DNA from: Celeribacter ethanolicus
Lineage (GTDB): Bacteria; Pseudomonadota; Alphaproteobacteria; Rhodobacterales; Rhodobacteraceae
DNA length: 64,000 bases
NCBI RefSeq assembly: GCF_001550095.1
Contig: NZ_LRUC01000040.1
Location: 62,001 to 126,000, forward strand
Direction of reading: 5' to 3'
Part shown: in pieces, positions 37,237 through 45,077 of the stretch
Numbering within the stretch: the stretch's first letter is position 1
How the letters are laid out: each line of letters opens with the position of its first letter
Notes under the pieces: model-generated
What the model saw: the letters and a program-made list of their open reading frames with translations, nothing else
The model's database searches: none
Told to the model about the DNA's origin: nothing
Position numbers and translations under genes: made by a program

Positions 37237-38046
37237 ATGCGCCTGATCATTCGCCACACCACCCGCTATTCCTTTGAAAACCCGGTGACTTACGGGTTGC
37301 AACAGCTCCGCAAGACGCCGAAATCCAGCCATGGGCAGGAGGTGATCCGTTGGGAAACCTCTGTTCAGGGCGGCAAGAAGGAGCTGAGCTACCACGATCA
37401 TATGAACAATCTCGTGGAGCTTTTGTCCTTTGAGCGCGACACGCGCGAGCTGATCGTCGCCTGCGAGGGCGAGGTGGAGATCGCCGAGAACCACGGCGTT
37501 GTGGGGCCGCACACCGGCCCGTCGCCGCTGTGGCTGTTCGAGACCGTCACGCCCTTGACCAAAGCCGGGCCGGGCGTGCGCGCCTTGGTCAAAAAGGTCG
37601 AGGGGGAGACCGAACTTGAGCGCCTGCATGCGCTGTCGCGTCTCGTCGGCGAGGCGGTGCGCTACGAGATCGGCGCTTCCCATACAGAATGGAGCGCCGA
37701 GGAGGCGCTGGCCGAGGGCAAGGGCGTCTGTCAGGACCACGCGCATGTGTTCATCGCCTGCGCCCGTGAAATGGGCTATCCGGCGCGCTATGTCTCGGGC
37801 TATCTGATGATGGACGACCGCACACTTCAGGACGCCACCCACGCCTGGGCCGAAGCGCATGTTCCGGGGCTTGGATGGGTCGGTTTCGACGTTTCCAATG
37901 AAATTTGTCCGGACCAGCGCTATGTGCGGGTTGCAACGGGGCTGGACTATACCGGGGCCGCTCCTGTAACAGGCACACGATATGGCGGGGCGGGGGAGAC
38001 CCTCTCCGTCGAGATCGAAGTGTCTCAGCAACAAGAGCAACAATAA
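37237..38046 (+). CDS. Transglutaminase-like cysteine peptidase (Anbu operon)
   Basis: A 269-aa protein with an N-terminal beta domain (MRLIIRHTTRYSFENPV) and a transglutaminase-like core with the triad Cys in GKGVCQDHAHVFIA, His in DATHAWAEA and Asp in GFDVSNE. It likely acts as a protease or amidase rather than a cross-linker. A GTG at 37228 would overlap the upstream stop; the ATG at 37237 is preferred because MRLIIRHTT matches relatives. It is third in the operon. Confidence 0.92.
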   Translation: MRLIIRHTTRYSFENPVTYGLQQLRKTPKSSHGQEVIRWETSVQGGKKELSYHDHMNNLVELLSFERDTRELIVACEGEVEIAENHGVVGPHTGPSPLWLFETVTPLTKAGPGVRALVKKVEGETELERLHALSRLVGEAVRYEIGASHTEWSAEEALAEGKGVCQDHAHVFIACAREMGYPARYVSGYLMMDDRTLQDATHAWAEAHVPGLGWVGFDVSNEICPDQRYVRVATGLDYTGAAPVTGTRYGGAGETLSVEIEVSQQQEQQ

Positions 38047-38061
38047 AGGCGAAGCGGTCCG

Positions 38062-38793
38062 ATGACCTATTGTGTGGGGATGATGCTTGAGGCGGGCCTC
38101 GTGATGATGTCCGACACCCGGACCAATGCCGGGGTCGACAATATTTCCACCTTCAAGAAGATGTTCACCTGGGAAGTGCCGGGGGAACGGATTTTGACCG
38201 TGATGACCGCAGGCAATCTCGCGACCACGCAGGCGCTGGTCTCGATCCTCGACGAACGCACCAAAGCGCCCGCAGAGCGGGAGCCTGATGTGCTCACCGC
38301 GCCGTCGATGTTTCAGGTCGCCCGCCTTGTGGCCGGAACGCTCAAGGATGTGATCGCCGCCAATGCCAACGAGGGCCAGCGCGCCGACAGTGCGTTCAAC
38401 GCGACCGTGCTGTTGGGCGGCCAGATCAAGGGCTCACCGCCGCGACTGTTCCTGATCTATCCCGAGGGCAATTTCATTGAAGCCGGCAAGGAAACCCCGT
38501 TTTTCCAGATCGGCGAGACGAAATATGGCAAGCCGATCCTCGTGCGGGCCTATGATCCGAAGATGTCGTTTGAGGATGCCGTCAAGCTCATGCTCGTCTC
38601 CTTTGACAGCACGGTGAAGGCGAACCTTTCGGTGGGGCTGCCCTTCGATCTTCAGGTGATCGAAAGGGACAGCTACCAGATCGCCCATCAGCGCCGCATC
38701 GAGGCGGACGATCCCTATTATCACGAGATTTCCACAAGCTGGGGCGAGGCGCTCAAATCCGCGATGGACAGCCTGCCGAGCTTCAAGTTTTAA
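38062..38793 (+). CDS. Anbu ancestral proteasome-type peptidase
   Basis: A 243-aa Ntn-hydrolase of the proteasome superfamily. After removal of the initiator Met, the N-terminus is TYCVGMML with Thr1 as nucleophile; Asp17 (SDTRTN) and Lys31/Lys32 (STFKKMF) complete the site. No propeptide is present, as in Anbu. It closes the operon ATP-grasp/alpha-E/transglutaminase/Anbu. Anbu forms open-ring or helical assemblies in other bacteria; its physiological substrate is not settled. Confidence 0.93.
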   Translation: MTYCVGMMLEAGLVMMSDTRTNAGVDNISTFKKMFTWEVPGERILTVMTAGNLATTQALVSILDERTKAPAEREPDVLTAPSMFQVARLVAGTLKDVIAANANEGQRADSAFNATVLLGGQIKGSPPRLFLIYPEGNFIEAGKETPFFQIGETKYGKPILVRAYDPKMSFEDAVKLMLVSFDSTVKANLSVGLPFDLQVIERDSYQIAHQRRIEADDPYYHEISTSWGEALKSAMDSLPSFKF

Positions 38794-39782
38794 GGCGTCT
38801 CAAGGCTGAGATTGGGTTTCGGCATCAGATCGGGCTGCAATCCCCGCTCGACGTAATCCCAGGTTGCCATGGCGATCATCGCCGCATTGTCCGTCGCCCA
38901 TTTCATCGGCGGCAGGCAAAGTTCAACCGCATGCTTTTCAGCCACTTTCCCCATCGCCTCCCGAATCTGCGGTGAGGCGGCAACACCGCCGACGATGACC
39001 AGAGAGCGCGGCTTGCACTCGGCCAAAGCCCGGTCGGCCTTGGCCGTCAGAACATCGACACAGGCGGCGACGAAAGAGGCGGACATATCCTCGATGGACA
39101 CTTCCGGATGCTGCTCGATATGGCGCGCGACCGAGGATTTCAGACCGGAAAACGAGAACTCATAGCCCTCGTTCTTCATCGGGCGGGGCAGGCGCAGAAC
39201 CGGCGTGCCGAGTTTCGCCGCCCGGTCGATCGCCGGACCGCCCGGCATGCCCAGATCGAGCATCCGCGCCACCTTGTCATAGCTTTCGCCCACGGAATCG
39301 TCGCGCGTCGTGCCCAGAAGGCGATAGGACCACGCGTCCTTCAACTCCGCGATCAGCGTATGCCCGCCGGAGACCAGCATGATCACCGCCGGAAACTCCG
39401 TCCGTCCGCTCTCAAGCTCGACCGAGCGAATATGCCCGCGCAGGTGGTTCACCCCATAAGCGGGCACGCCCCAGCCCATCGACAACGCTTCCGCACTCGC
39501 CAGCCCGACCAGCAGCGAGCCGATCAGTCCCGGCCCTCGGGTGACGCCGATGGCGGTCAGATCCTTTGGCGTGACCGAAGCCTCTGCCATCACGCTTTCC
39601 ACCGTCGGCAGGATCGCTTCGAGATGGGCGCGCGAGGCCAGTTCCGGGTAAACCCCACCGAAGGCTTCGTGAATCTCGAATTGCGACACGGTCTTGATCG
39701 CCGCGACATGGCCCGAACGGTCCACAAGTGCCACGGATGTGTCGTCGCAAGAGGTCTCGATGCCGAGGATCAGCCCGCTCAT
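38790..39782 (-). CDS. tsaD: tRNA N6-adenosine threonylcarbamoyltransferase
   Basis: A 330-aa ASKHA-fold protein that transfers the threonylcarbamoyl group to A37 of ANN-decoding tRNAs. The metal-binding motif HLRGH (residues ~110-114), IETSCDDTSVAL at the N-terminus and GLKSSV near 225 are intact. It overlaps the Anbu gene end by four bases on the opposite strand. The ATG at 39782 overlaps the tsaC stop (ATGA); an upstream open extension overlaps tsaC coding sequence and is rejected. Last of tsaE-B-C-D. Confidence 0.96.
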   Translation of the reverse strand: MSGLILGIETSCDDTSVALVDRSGHVAAIKTVSQFEIHEAFGGVYPELASRAHLEAILPTVESVMAEASVTPKDLTAIGVTRGPGLIGSLLVGLASAEALSMGWGVPAYGVNHLRGHIRSVELESGRTEFPAVIMLVSGGHTLIAELKDAWSYRLLGTTRDDSVGESYDKVARMLDLGMPGGPAIDRAAKLGTPVLRLPRPMKNEGYEFSFSGLKSSVARHIEQHPEVSIEDMSASFVAACVDVLTAKADRALAECKPRSLVIVGGVAASPQIREAMGKVAEKHAVELCLPPMKWATDNAAMIAMATWDYVERGLQPDLMPKPNLSLETP

Positions 39783-40372
39783 GCCAAGGTCTCCGCGATT
39801 TGCGCGGCGGAGACAACGCCGTGGCGCTCGATCTCGACCGGGGTGACGGTGCAATTGACGATGGTCGAGGGGGCAGGGGCCGCGCCCTTGCCCGGCACGG
39901 TCAGATCGGGTGCGCCATGGAGTTGCGCGAGCGCATCGTCGGTGGTCGCGGGCGTCTCCGCGCCGGAACGATTGGCGGAAGTCACCATCAGCGGCCCGGC
40001 CAGACGCAGCGCGTTCAGCAGTAAGTCATTGTCCGGAATGCGCACGGCAATCTCGCTGCGCCCGTCGAGCCATGTGGGCGCGCGCTGGGCATCGACCGGC
40101 AGGATCAGGGTCAAAGCGCCGGGCACATAGGGGCTGGCCAGAAGTTTCGCGGCCTCAAAGGACACATCCGCCCCCAGTTCGAAAATCTGATCGGCATCGG
40201 CCACCATGATCGGCAGGTTCTTCTGTCGCGGGCGTTGTTTGAGCGTGTAAATCTTGTCGACGGCTTCGGGGAAGGCGGGCGAGGCGGCGAGGCCCAGTAC
40301 GGTGTCCGTGGGCAAAAGCACCACGCCGCCCTGTCCCAGAACCTCGGCAATCTGTTCGGCAGACGGGATCAT
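39779..40372 (-). CDS. tsaC: L-threonylcarbamoyladenylate synthase (YrdC type)
   Basis: A 197-aa single-domain YrdC/Sua5 enzyme making threonylcarbamoyl-AMP from Thr, bicarbonate and ATP. Conserved elements are LLPTDTVLGLAA, KQRPRQKNLPI (substrate Lys/Arg), PGALTLIL and VTSANRSG. It lacks the C-terminal Sua5 domain. The ATG at 40372 overlaps the tsaB stop (ATGA); the 64-codon upstream extension lies inside tsaB. Together with the neighbours it completes t6A synthesis. Confidence 0.95.
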   Translation of the reverse strand: MIPSAEQIAEVLGQGGVVLLPTDTVLGLAASPAFPEAVDKIYTLKQRPRQKNLPIMVADADQIFELGADVSFEAAKLLASPYVPGALTLILPVDAQRAPTWLDGRSEIAVRIPDNDLLLNALRLAGPLMVTSANRSGAETPATTDDALAQLHGAPDLTVPGKGAAPAPSTIVNCTVTPVEIERHGVVSAAQIAETLA

Positions 40373-40983
40373 TCCAACACCTCCACAATCGGCCAGGCCC
40401 GTGCATCCAGCCCCGGCAGCGGCGCGGTCAGAGCCAGCCGCAGCATGCATGTCATCGTCGCTTTGTTGGTCACGGGCGTAGCATGGCCCGCCACCTCGAT
40501 ATTCCCGGCGAGATCGTAATCCTCCAAGTCGGAGAGCTGATCCAGCGCGGACTGCTCCGTACAATGTTCGTAAAGTGCAAGTTTTCCACGACCACTTTCG
40601 TTGGCGTAAACCCCGAAATGCACATGCGGCCGGGCCGCGCGGCGCAGGATCGCGACGGGTTTGTCCCGCGCCACCTCGGCACCGAGCAATTCGAACGCCG
40701 GGAGTGCCAGAACCGGAATGCGACGGGCAAAGCCAAGCGCATTGGCAAAAGCGGCAGCGGTGCGGGTGACGCCCAATCCGCCGGGGCCGATGTCACAAGC
40801 TATGCGTGTGATGTCGGATAGATCTGCGCCGGTTGTCCCCAACCCGGTTTCCAGCATCAGCCGGTAATCGCGCGAGCCGGACAGCGCCTCGACCTCGGCG
40901 CTGTCGAAGACAATCGCATCTCCGCGCCCGAGCCCCAGAGAGGGCACGCCGTTCGAAGCCTGAATCAAAAGCGTGACTGTCAT
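40369..40983 (-). CDS. tsaB: tRNA threonylcarbamoyladenosine dimerisation protein
   Basis: A 204-aa ASKHA-fold paralogue of TsaD that forms a heterodimer with it and activates it. The N-terminus LLIQASNGVPSLGLG replaces the catalytic IDTS and CDIGPGGLGVTRTAAAFANAL is the family segment usually read as GPGSFTGLR; here the Ser/Phe is changed to Gly-Leu. No TsaD-like metal histidines. It overlaps tsaE by four bases. Confidence 0.9.
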   Translation of the reverse strand: MTVTLLIQASNGVPSLGLGRGDAIVFDSAEVEALSGSRDYRLMLETGLGTTGADLSDITRIACDIGPGGLGVTRTAAAFANALGFARRIPVLALPAFELLGAEVARDKPVAILRRAARPHVHFGVYANESGRGKLALYEHCTEQSALDQLSDLEDYDLAGNIEVAGHATPVTNKATMTCMLRLALTAPLPGLDARAWPIVEVLE

Positions 40984-41441
40984 GACATTGCCTCCAGTAC
41001 CGGGGTCCAGCGCGGGCTGTCCGCCGTCAAAGTCAGCAGGCGGGCAGTCTCCGTGTCGCCAAAGCCGATATGGATCGCCAGCGGCGCATCAAAGAAATCC
41101 CCGATCCGTTCGCCCCATTCGATCACCGAGATGCCACTGTCGAAATAGTCTTCGAGGCCGAGGTGATAGAACTCCTGCGCGCCTTTGAGCCGATAGGCAT
41201 CGACATGCAACACCGGCCCGCGCGGGGTCTCGTAAATGTTGGCGATGGTGTAAGTCGGGCTGGTTACCGCCTCGTCGGAGCCGAGCGCACGCACCAGAGC
41301 GCGGGTGAAAAACGTCTTGCCCGCCGCCAGAGCGCCATCGAGCAGGATCACGTCGCCCGCGCGCAGGTGACCGGCCAGCGCGGTTGCGATCCGCGCGGTG
41401 TCCATCTCGTTTGCAAGTGCGATGCGTCTCTCAGTCACCAT
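40980..41441 (-). CDS. tsaE: tRNA threonylcarbamoyladenosine biosynthesis ATPase
   Basis: A 153-aa P-loop ATPase (GALAAGKTFF, residues ~36-45) with the TSPTYTIANIY switch and HVDAYRL motif. It binds TsaB-TsaD and drives turnover of the complex. It leads the tsaEBCD run with four-base overlaps throughout. The reading frame could start at ATG 41441 (MVTERRIAL) or 41405; the former is followed by normal coding character. Confidence 0.93.
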   Translation of the reverse strand: MVTERRIALANEMDTARIATALAGHLRAGDVILLDGALAAGKTFFTRALVRALGSDEAVTSPTYTIANIYETPRGPVLHVDAYRLKGAQEFYHLGLEDYFDSGISVIEWGERIGDFFDAPLAIHIGFGDTETARLLTLTADSPRWTPVLEAMS

Positions 41442-41501
41442 GACCTCTCACATGTTGAGAGCGCTTTAGGACAAAGCGGGCCAAAGGTCCATGGGGGGGC
41501 G

Positions 41502-41942
41502 TTACGTCTCCGTGTCGAGCCAGATCGTCACCGGCCCGTCATTAATCAGTGAGACTTTCATGTCCGCTCCGAATTCGCCAGTCTCGCAGGGCACCCCCTC
41601 GGTGATCAGACGCTCGGTGAAATAGCTGTAGAGCTGTTTGCCCAGATCGGGGGCGGCGGCGGTGGAAAATCCGGGCCGGTTGCCTTTGGTCTCCGCCGCC
41701 AGGGTGAACTGGCTGACCACCAGGGCAGTGCCGCCGATGTCGCGCACCGAGAGGTTCATCTTGCCCGCCTCATCCTGAAAAATCCGCATCTTGGCGATTT
41801 TGGCGGCGAGCTTGTCGGCCTGTGCTTCGGTGTCATCGCGCATGGCGCAGACGAGGACGAGAAGACCGGGGCCACTCTGGCCGATCACCGCGCCATCGAC
41901 GCGCACGGCGGCTTCGGAAATACGTTGGATCAGCGCTCTCAT
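41502..41942 (-). CDS. dtd: D-aminoacyl-tRNA deacylase
   Basis: A 146-aa DTD that removes D-amino acids from mischarged tRNA. The two cross-subunit active-site motifs are present: [15 protein letters not shown] and, near the C-terminus, [12 protein letters not shown] (Gly-cisPro). The start overlaps the stop of the sugar kinase gene (ATGA), and it lies 60 bases upstream of tsaE, so the translation-quality genes may be co-transcribed. Confidence 0.96.
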   Translation of the reverse strand: MRALIQRISEAAVRVDGAVIGQSGPGLLVLVCAMRDDTEAQADKLAAKIAKMRIFQDEAGKMNLSVRDIGGTALVVSQFTLAAETKGNRPGFSTAAAPDLGKQLYSYFTERLITEGVPCETGEFGADMKVSLINDGPVTIWLDTET

Positions 41943-42868
41943 CTTTTCTCCAATTCATGTGACCATGGCGGGTTCGCCCCCGCCCGGCTGACCGTTACGG
42001 CGGCGGTTTGCGCGCCGAGTGTCAGTGCTGCGCGCAGGTTGTCTTCGTCGAGATCGGCCACGGCGGTTTTCGTCAATTTGCCCGCCCGCTGCAACCCGGC
42101 AAGGAAACCGCCGTTGAACGTGTCGCCGGCGCCGACAGTGTCCACCACCGCGACCTTTTCGGAAGGAACAAAGGTGGTGCCGCGCTTGGTCACGCCCTTG
42201 ACACCCTCGGCGCCCATGGTCAGGCAGACAATCTTGACGCCCTTGTCCAGAAGCGTGGCGATATGGGTGTCGATCGCGCCATCTCCCATGAGCCACAACA
42301 GGTCCTCGTCGGACAGTTTCACAATATCGGAATGGGGCAGCATATGTTCGATTCGTGCACGAAACCGTGCTTCATCGCGGATAAATCCGGGGCGAATGTT
42401 CGGATCCATCATAGTAACACAGCGCTCGGACGCCGACACAAACAGCGTTTCATAGGCCGCGCCACAGGGCTCGACGGGCAGGGAGATGCCACCGCAGAAC
42501 ACGGCTTCCACGTTGTCGGGCAGTGCGGGCAGATCATCCTCCGTCAGCATCCGCCCGGCGGTGTTCTCGTCATAAAACGCATAGGTCGCATGGCCGTCAA
42601 CGAGTTTGACGAAAGCCAAGGTGCAGGGACGTTCGGCGGTGACGGCCAGTCCTGTGTCGACATGGCTTTCCGCCAGCTTGCCCTTCAGGAGGTCGCCGAA
42701 GAAATCGGACGAAAATCCCGAGAAGAACCCCACATCGGCCCCAAGCCGCCCGAGCGCGATGGCGGTGTTGAACACCGCCCCGCCCGCATAGGGCGCATAG
42801 GCGTCTTCATTCAGGCTGGACCGACGCGGCAACATGTCGATCAGGGCCTCGCCCGCACATAAGATCAT
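41939..42868 (-). CDS. PfkB-family sugar kinase (fructokinase-like)
   Basis: A 309-aa ribokinase-fold enzyme. N-terminal GEALIDMLP and [15 protein letters not shown] bind sugar; the C-terminal signature [16 protein letters not shown] holds the catalytic base Asp. The N-terminus fits bacterial fructokinases best, but ketodeoxygluconate or other sugar kinases are possible. A LacI-type operator lies ~30 bases upstream of the start, suggesting sugar-responsive control of this gene and perhaps of dtd. Confidence 0.85.
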   Translation of the reverse strand: MILCAGEALIDMLPRRSSLNEDAYAPYAGGAVFNTAIALGRLGADVGFFSGFSSDFFGDLLKGKLAESHVDTGLAVTAERPCTLAFVKLVDGHATYAFYDENTAGRMLTEDDLPALPDNVEAVFCGGISLPVEPCGAAYETLFVSASERCVTMMDPNIRPGFIRDEARFRARIEHMLPHSDIVKLSDEDLLWLMGDGAIDTHIATLLDKGVKIVCLTMGAEGVKGVTKRGTTFVPSEKVAVVDTVGAGDTFNGGFLAGLQRAGKLTKTAVADLDEDNLRAALTLGAQTAAVTVSRAGANPPWSHELEKR

Positions 42869-42897
42869 GGCTCTTCCTCCCGCTGTTCTGCCCGATT

Positions 42898-42909
42898 GAT
42901 AGCGCTATC
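42898..42909. promoter_or_regulatory. LacI-family operator before the sugar kinase
   Basis: GATAGCGCTATC is a perfect 12-base palindrome with the central GCGC of LacI/GalR-type operators (T.AGCGCT.A core). It lies 30 bases upstream of the kinase ATG at 42868. No LacI-family gene is in this window, so the regulator must be encoded elsewhere. Confidence 0.65.
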
Positions 42910-42937
42910 TGTATCCGAAAGACAGTCAAAGACGGTC

Positions 42938-44059
42938 TTAATACCCGCCCTGATTCTGCAACGCATAGACATAGCCGATCACACCGGCCGCGATCAGGCC
43001 GAGCAGCACGGCAAAAGCGATCTTCCAGGCCGAATAGGGCCGTTCGCCCTGCACCTGACCGGTGCGCCCGTTGATCACGAAACGATAGGTCTTGCCCCGG
43101 AATTTATAGGCGGCGAACCAGACGGGCAGCAGGATGTGTTTATAGGTCACCTCCGAATAGCGTGTGTCGACACTGTGAATGCGCTGACGGTCGCCGCCGA
43201 TGTCGAATTTGATGTCGCGGGTGATGATCCGGGCCATCTGCGTCTGGGCGTCCTGAAACCCTTCTTCGAGGGTAAAAGTGTAGGCTTCTGAGGTGTAGCC
43301 CGCGAGATAATCCGGCAGGTAGGGTTCGAGCCCGGACAGGTCCCAGGGCGCAAGACCACGCACATATTGCAGGGGCAGCGCGGTTGAGGCCACGACCAGC
43401 ACGTCATCGAAAAACCGCTTCACTTGGCCGCTGACATGACGCCAGCGGGTGCGGCGACGGGTCTGGCGCTGGCCGTTGACCATGACGCTCTCATGGTAAT
43501 CGGTGCCGCGCTCGCCGGAATAGCGGCTCTGGGTCTGGGCGTCGAAAGTCCAGTAGGGCATGTAGACGCCATTGAGGCGCCGCCCCTTGCGCGCGTATTT
43601 CTTGAGCGCGTTGGGCGCGAACCACAGCGAGCCGAGCCAGTGTTTCAGCGCCGTCTGCGCCGCCTCCTCGGGCACGGCAAAGGGCAGGACGCCCTGCGGT
43701 TTGATCTGGCGACGGCGGCCGGTGTCGGTGACCACTGGGGTCGCGCAATAGGGACATTCGGTGGCATGGACCGTGTCGTCGAACTGGAGAACCGCGCCGC
43801 AATTCGGGCAGGTCGAGGTGCGAATCTCCTCGGTCTGGTCCGCCTCAAGAAAATCACCATGCGACGACAACCCGCCGCTGACCGCCATATGGAAATCGAG
43901 CTCACGGGGGCGCGGCGCCTGGCCGCTCTCGATTTCCTCGCGTGCGCCGCAATGATCGCAGACCAGCATGCGGGTGTCCGGGTCGAACCGCAAATCGGCC
44001 CCGCAGGTGTGGCAGGGGAAACGATGCTCTTCGGCGGCTGTGACGCTCTGGTTTTCCAT
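42938..44059 (-). CDS. Zinc-ribbon membrane protein (TFIIB-type, YdjG-like)
   Basis: A 373-aa protein with two N-terminal zinc ribbons (CHTCGADLRF...CDHCG at residues ~16-37 and CPNCGAVLQF...CPYC at ~84-105), a central domain of several hundred residues with WTFDAQTQSRYSGERG, and one C-terminal membrane helix (~345-367). Such proteins are often mislabelled as primosomal or helicase proteins. Bacillus YdjG, in the PspA-linked ydjFGHI operon, has the same architecture. It lies next to an SPFH protein resembling YdjI. Confidence 0.75.
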   Translation of the reverse strand: MENQSVTAAEEHRFPCHTCGADLRFDPDTRMLVCDHCGAREEIESGQAPRPRELDFHMAVSGGLSSHGDFLEADQTEEIRTSTCPNCGAVLQFDDTVHATECPYCATPVVTDTGRRRQIKPQGVLPFAVPEEAAQTALKHWLGSLWFAPNALKKYARKGRRLNGVYMPYWTFDAQTQSRYSGERGTDYHESVMVNGQRQTRRRTRWRHVSGQVKRFFDDVLVVASTALPLQYVRGLAPWDLSGLEPYLPDYLAGYTSEAYTFTLEEGFQDAQTQMARIITRDIKFDIGGDRQRIHSVDTRYSEVTYKHILLPVWFAAYKFRGKTYRFVINGRTGQVQGERPYSAWKIAFAVLLGLIAAGVIGYVYALQNQGGY

Positions 44060-44100
44060 ACTTTTCAGACTTTACTGGGCATTAAAGGTCTCATGCCATT

Positions 44101-44553
44101 GTGAGCACGAACGCGCAGGGCATTCGTGATGGCGATGGAGCTAATATTAAGATGATGACGGTGACAGAGACGGGAAAAGGCAATGCGCAGATTCGCGATG
44201 CAATCTGTGCCCATGCGGATTGGAAACGACGCCTGTCCGAGTGCATCGACAAGGGCGCGCTCGAGAAGACCGCCGACGAGATTTCGCGCAACGATCAATG
44301 CGCCTTCGGGCAATGGCTTGCCAGCCTGTCCGCCGATCCGGACGACCCATCCATGGAGAAATTCGAGATGATCAAGGGGCTTCACGCGCGGTTTCATCGC
44401 GAGGCCGGGAAAATCGCGGTCAATGTCGAGGGCGGAGACCGCTCGGCAGCACGAGAGCTTTACGAATCTCCGGGGTTCCGGCGGCTGACCAATTCCCTGA
44501 TCCTCAATCTGAACGATTGGCGTGAGGACTTCCGCGACATTCTGAACCGCTGA
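44101..44553 (+). CDS. Stand-alone CZB (chemoreceptor zinc-binding) domain protein
   Basis: A protein of up to 150 aa that is essentially one CZB domain: His in ICAHADWKRRL, the Cys motif NDQCAFGQWL and HARFH supply the 3-His/1-Cys zinc site. CZB domains usually regulate chemoreceptors or diguanylate cyclases; here no effector domain is fused. The GTG at 44101 is used; ATG at 44152 is an alternative that keeps the whole domain. It is the only rightward gene inside the leftward stress cluster. Confidence 0.8.
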   Translation: MSTNAQGIRDGDGANIKMMTVTETGKGNAQIRDAICAHADWKRRLSECIDKGALEKTADEISRNDQCAFGQWLASLSADPDDPSMEKFEMIKGLHARFHREAGKIAVNVEGGDRSAARELYESPGFRRLTNSLILNLNDWREDFRDILNR

Positions 44554-44594
44554 GCCGGTCTGCGGCAGCGAAGCCGTGGCAGGGTGGGGCCGTC

Positions 44595-45071
44595 TCATGC
44601 GGTCTCGACCTGTTCGAAGCTGACCACCTGCGCAATCCGGGCCTGTGAGGGATCGGTGAAGCGCAGCACATGACAGAACAAGGCGGGCGGCTGGCCATTG
44701 CGGGTCAGTCGTCCGGACACCGTGGCGGTCTTGCCCTGAGCGACGATCTGGGTGACGGCGAGGCTCACCGGCGGTTTGAGCCCGACCTGCCGACGCAGGA
44801 TTTCCCGGCCGCCGACGAGGGTGGGGGCTCCGGTCCGGTCCCAGCTCGCGCTGTCCGCAAGCCGTTCCGGGGGCAAGGCACCTACGCCGAGAAAACTCAG
44901 CGCCAGGGTTGCAAGCTTACGCTCGTCCTCCTGTAGCGGCATGTCCAGGGCGTAACGTACCTGAGTGGCGCGCGTGGGCTGGACCGCTGCACAGGCCTCA
45001 TGCGCTGCCCATAAGGGCAGGTCCGCCTCCTGGTCTTCGAGACGTGCCGGTTGCAGCGGTCTGCGTGCCAT
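44595..45071 (-). CDS. Hypothetical protein at the end of the TelA/SPFH operon
   Basis: A 158-aa protein not recognised. No signal peptide or membrane helix. Residues ~90-155 (ILRRQVGLKPPVSLAVTQI, GKTATVSGRLTRNG, FCHVLRFTD) read as an alternating beta structure reminiscent of an NTF2-like fold, but I cannot support that further. It starts six bases after the SPFH gene stop and so is the last gene of the operon starting near 49.8 kb. Confidence 0.6.
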   Translation of the reverse strand: MARRPLQPARLEDQEADLPLWAAHEACAAVQPTRATQVRYALDMPLQEDERKLATLALSFLGVGALPPERLADSASWDRTGAPTLVGGREILRRQVGLKPPVSLAVTQIVAQGKTATVSGRLTRNGQPPALFCHVLRFTDPSQARIAQVVSFEQVETA

Positions 45072-45077
45072 GCGGCC

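Noticed and set aside
39783-39854. Longer N-terminus for tsaD
   Set aside because: It lies within tsaC coding sequence and lacks family similarity; MSGLILGIETS is the normal start.
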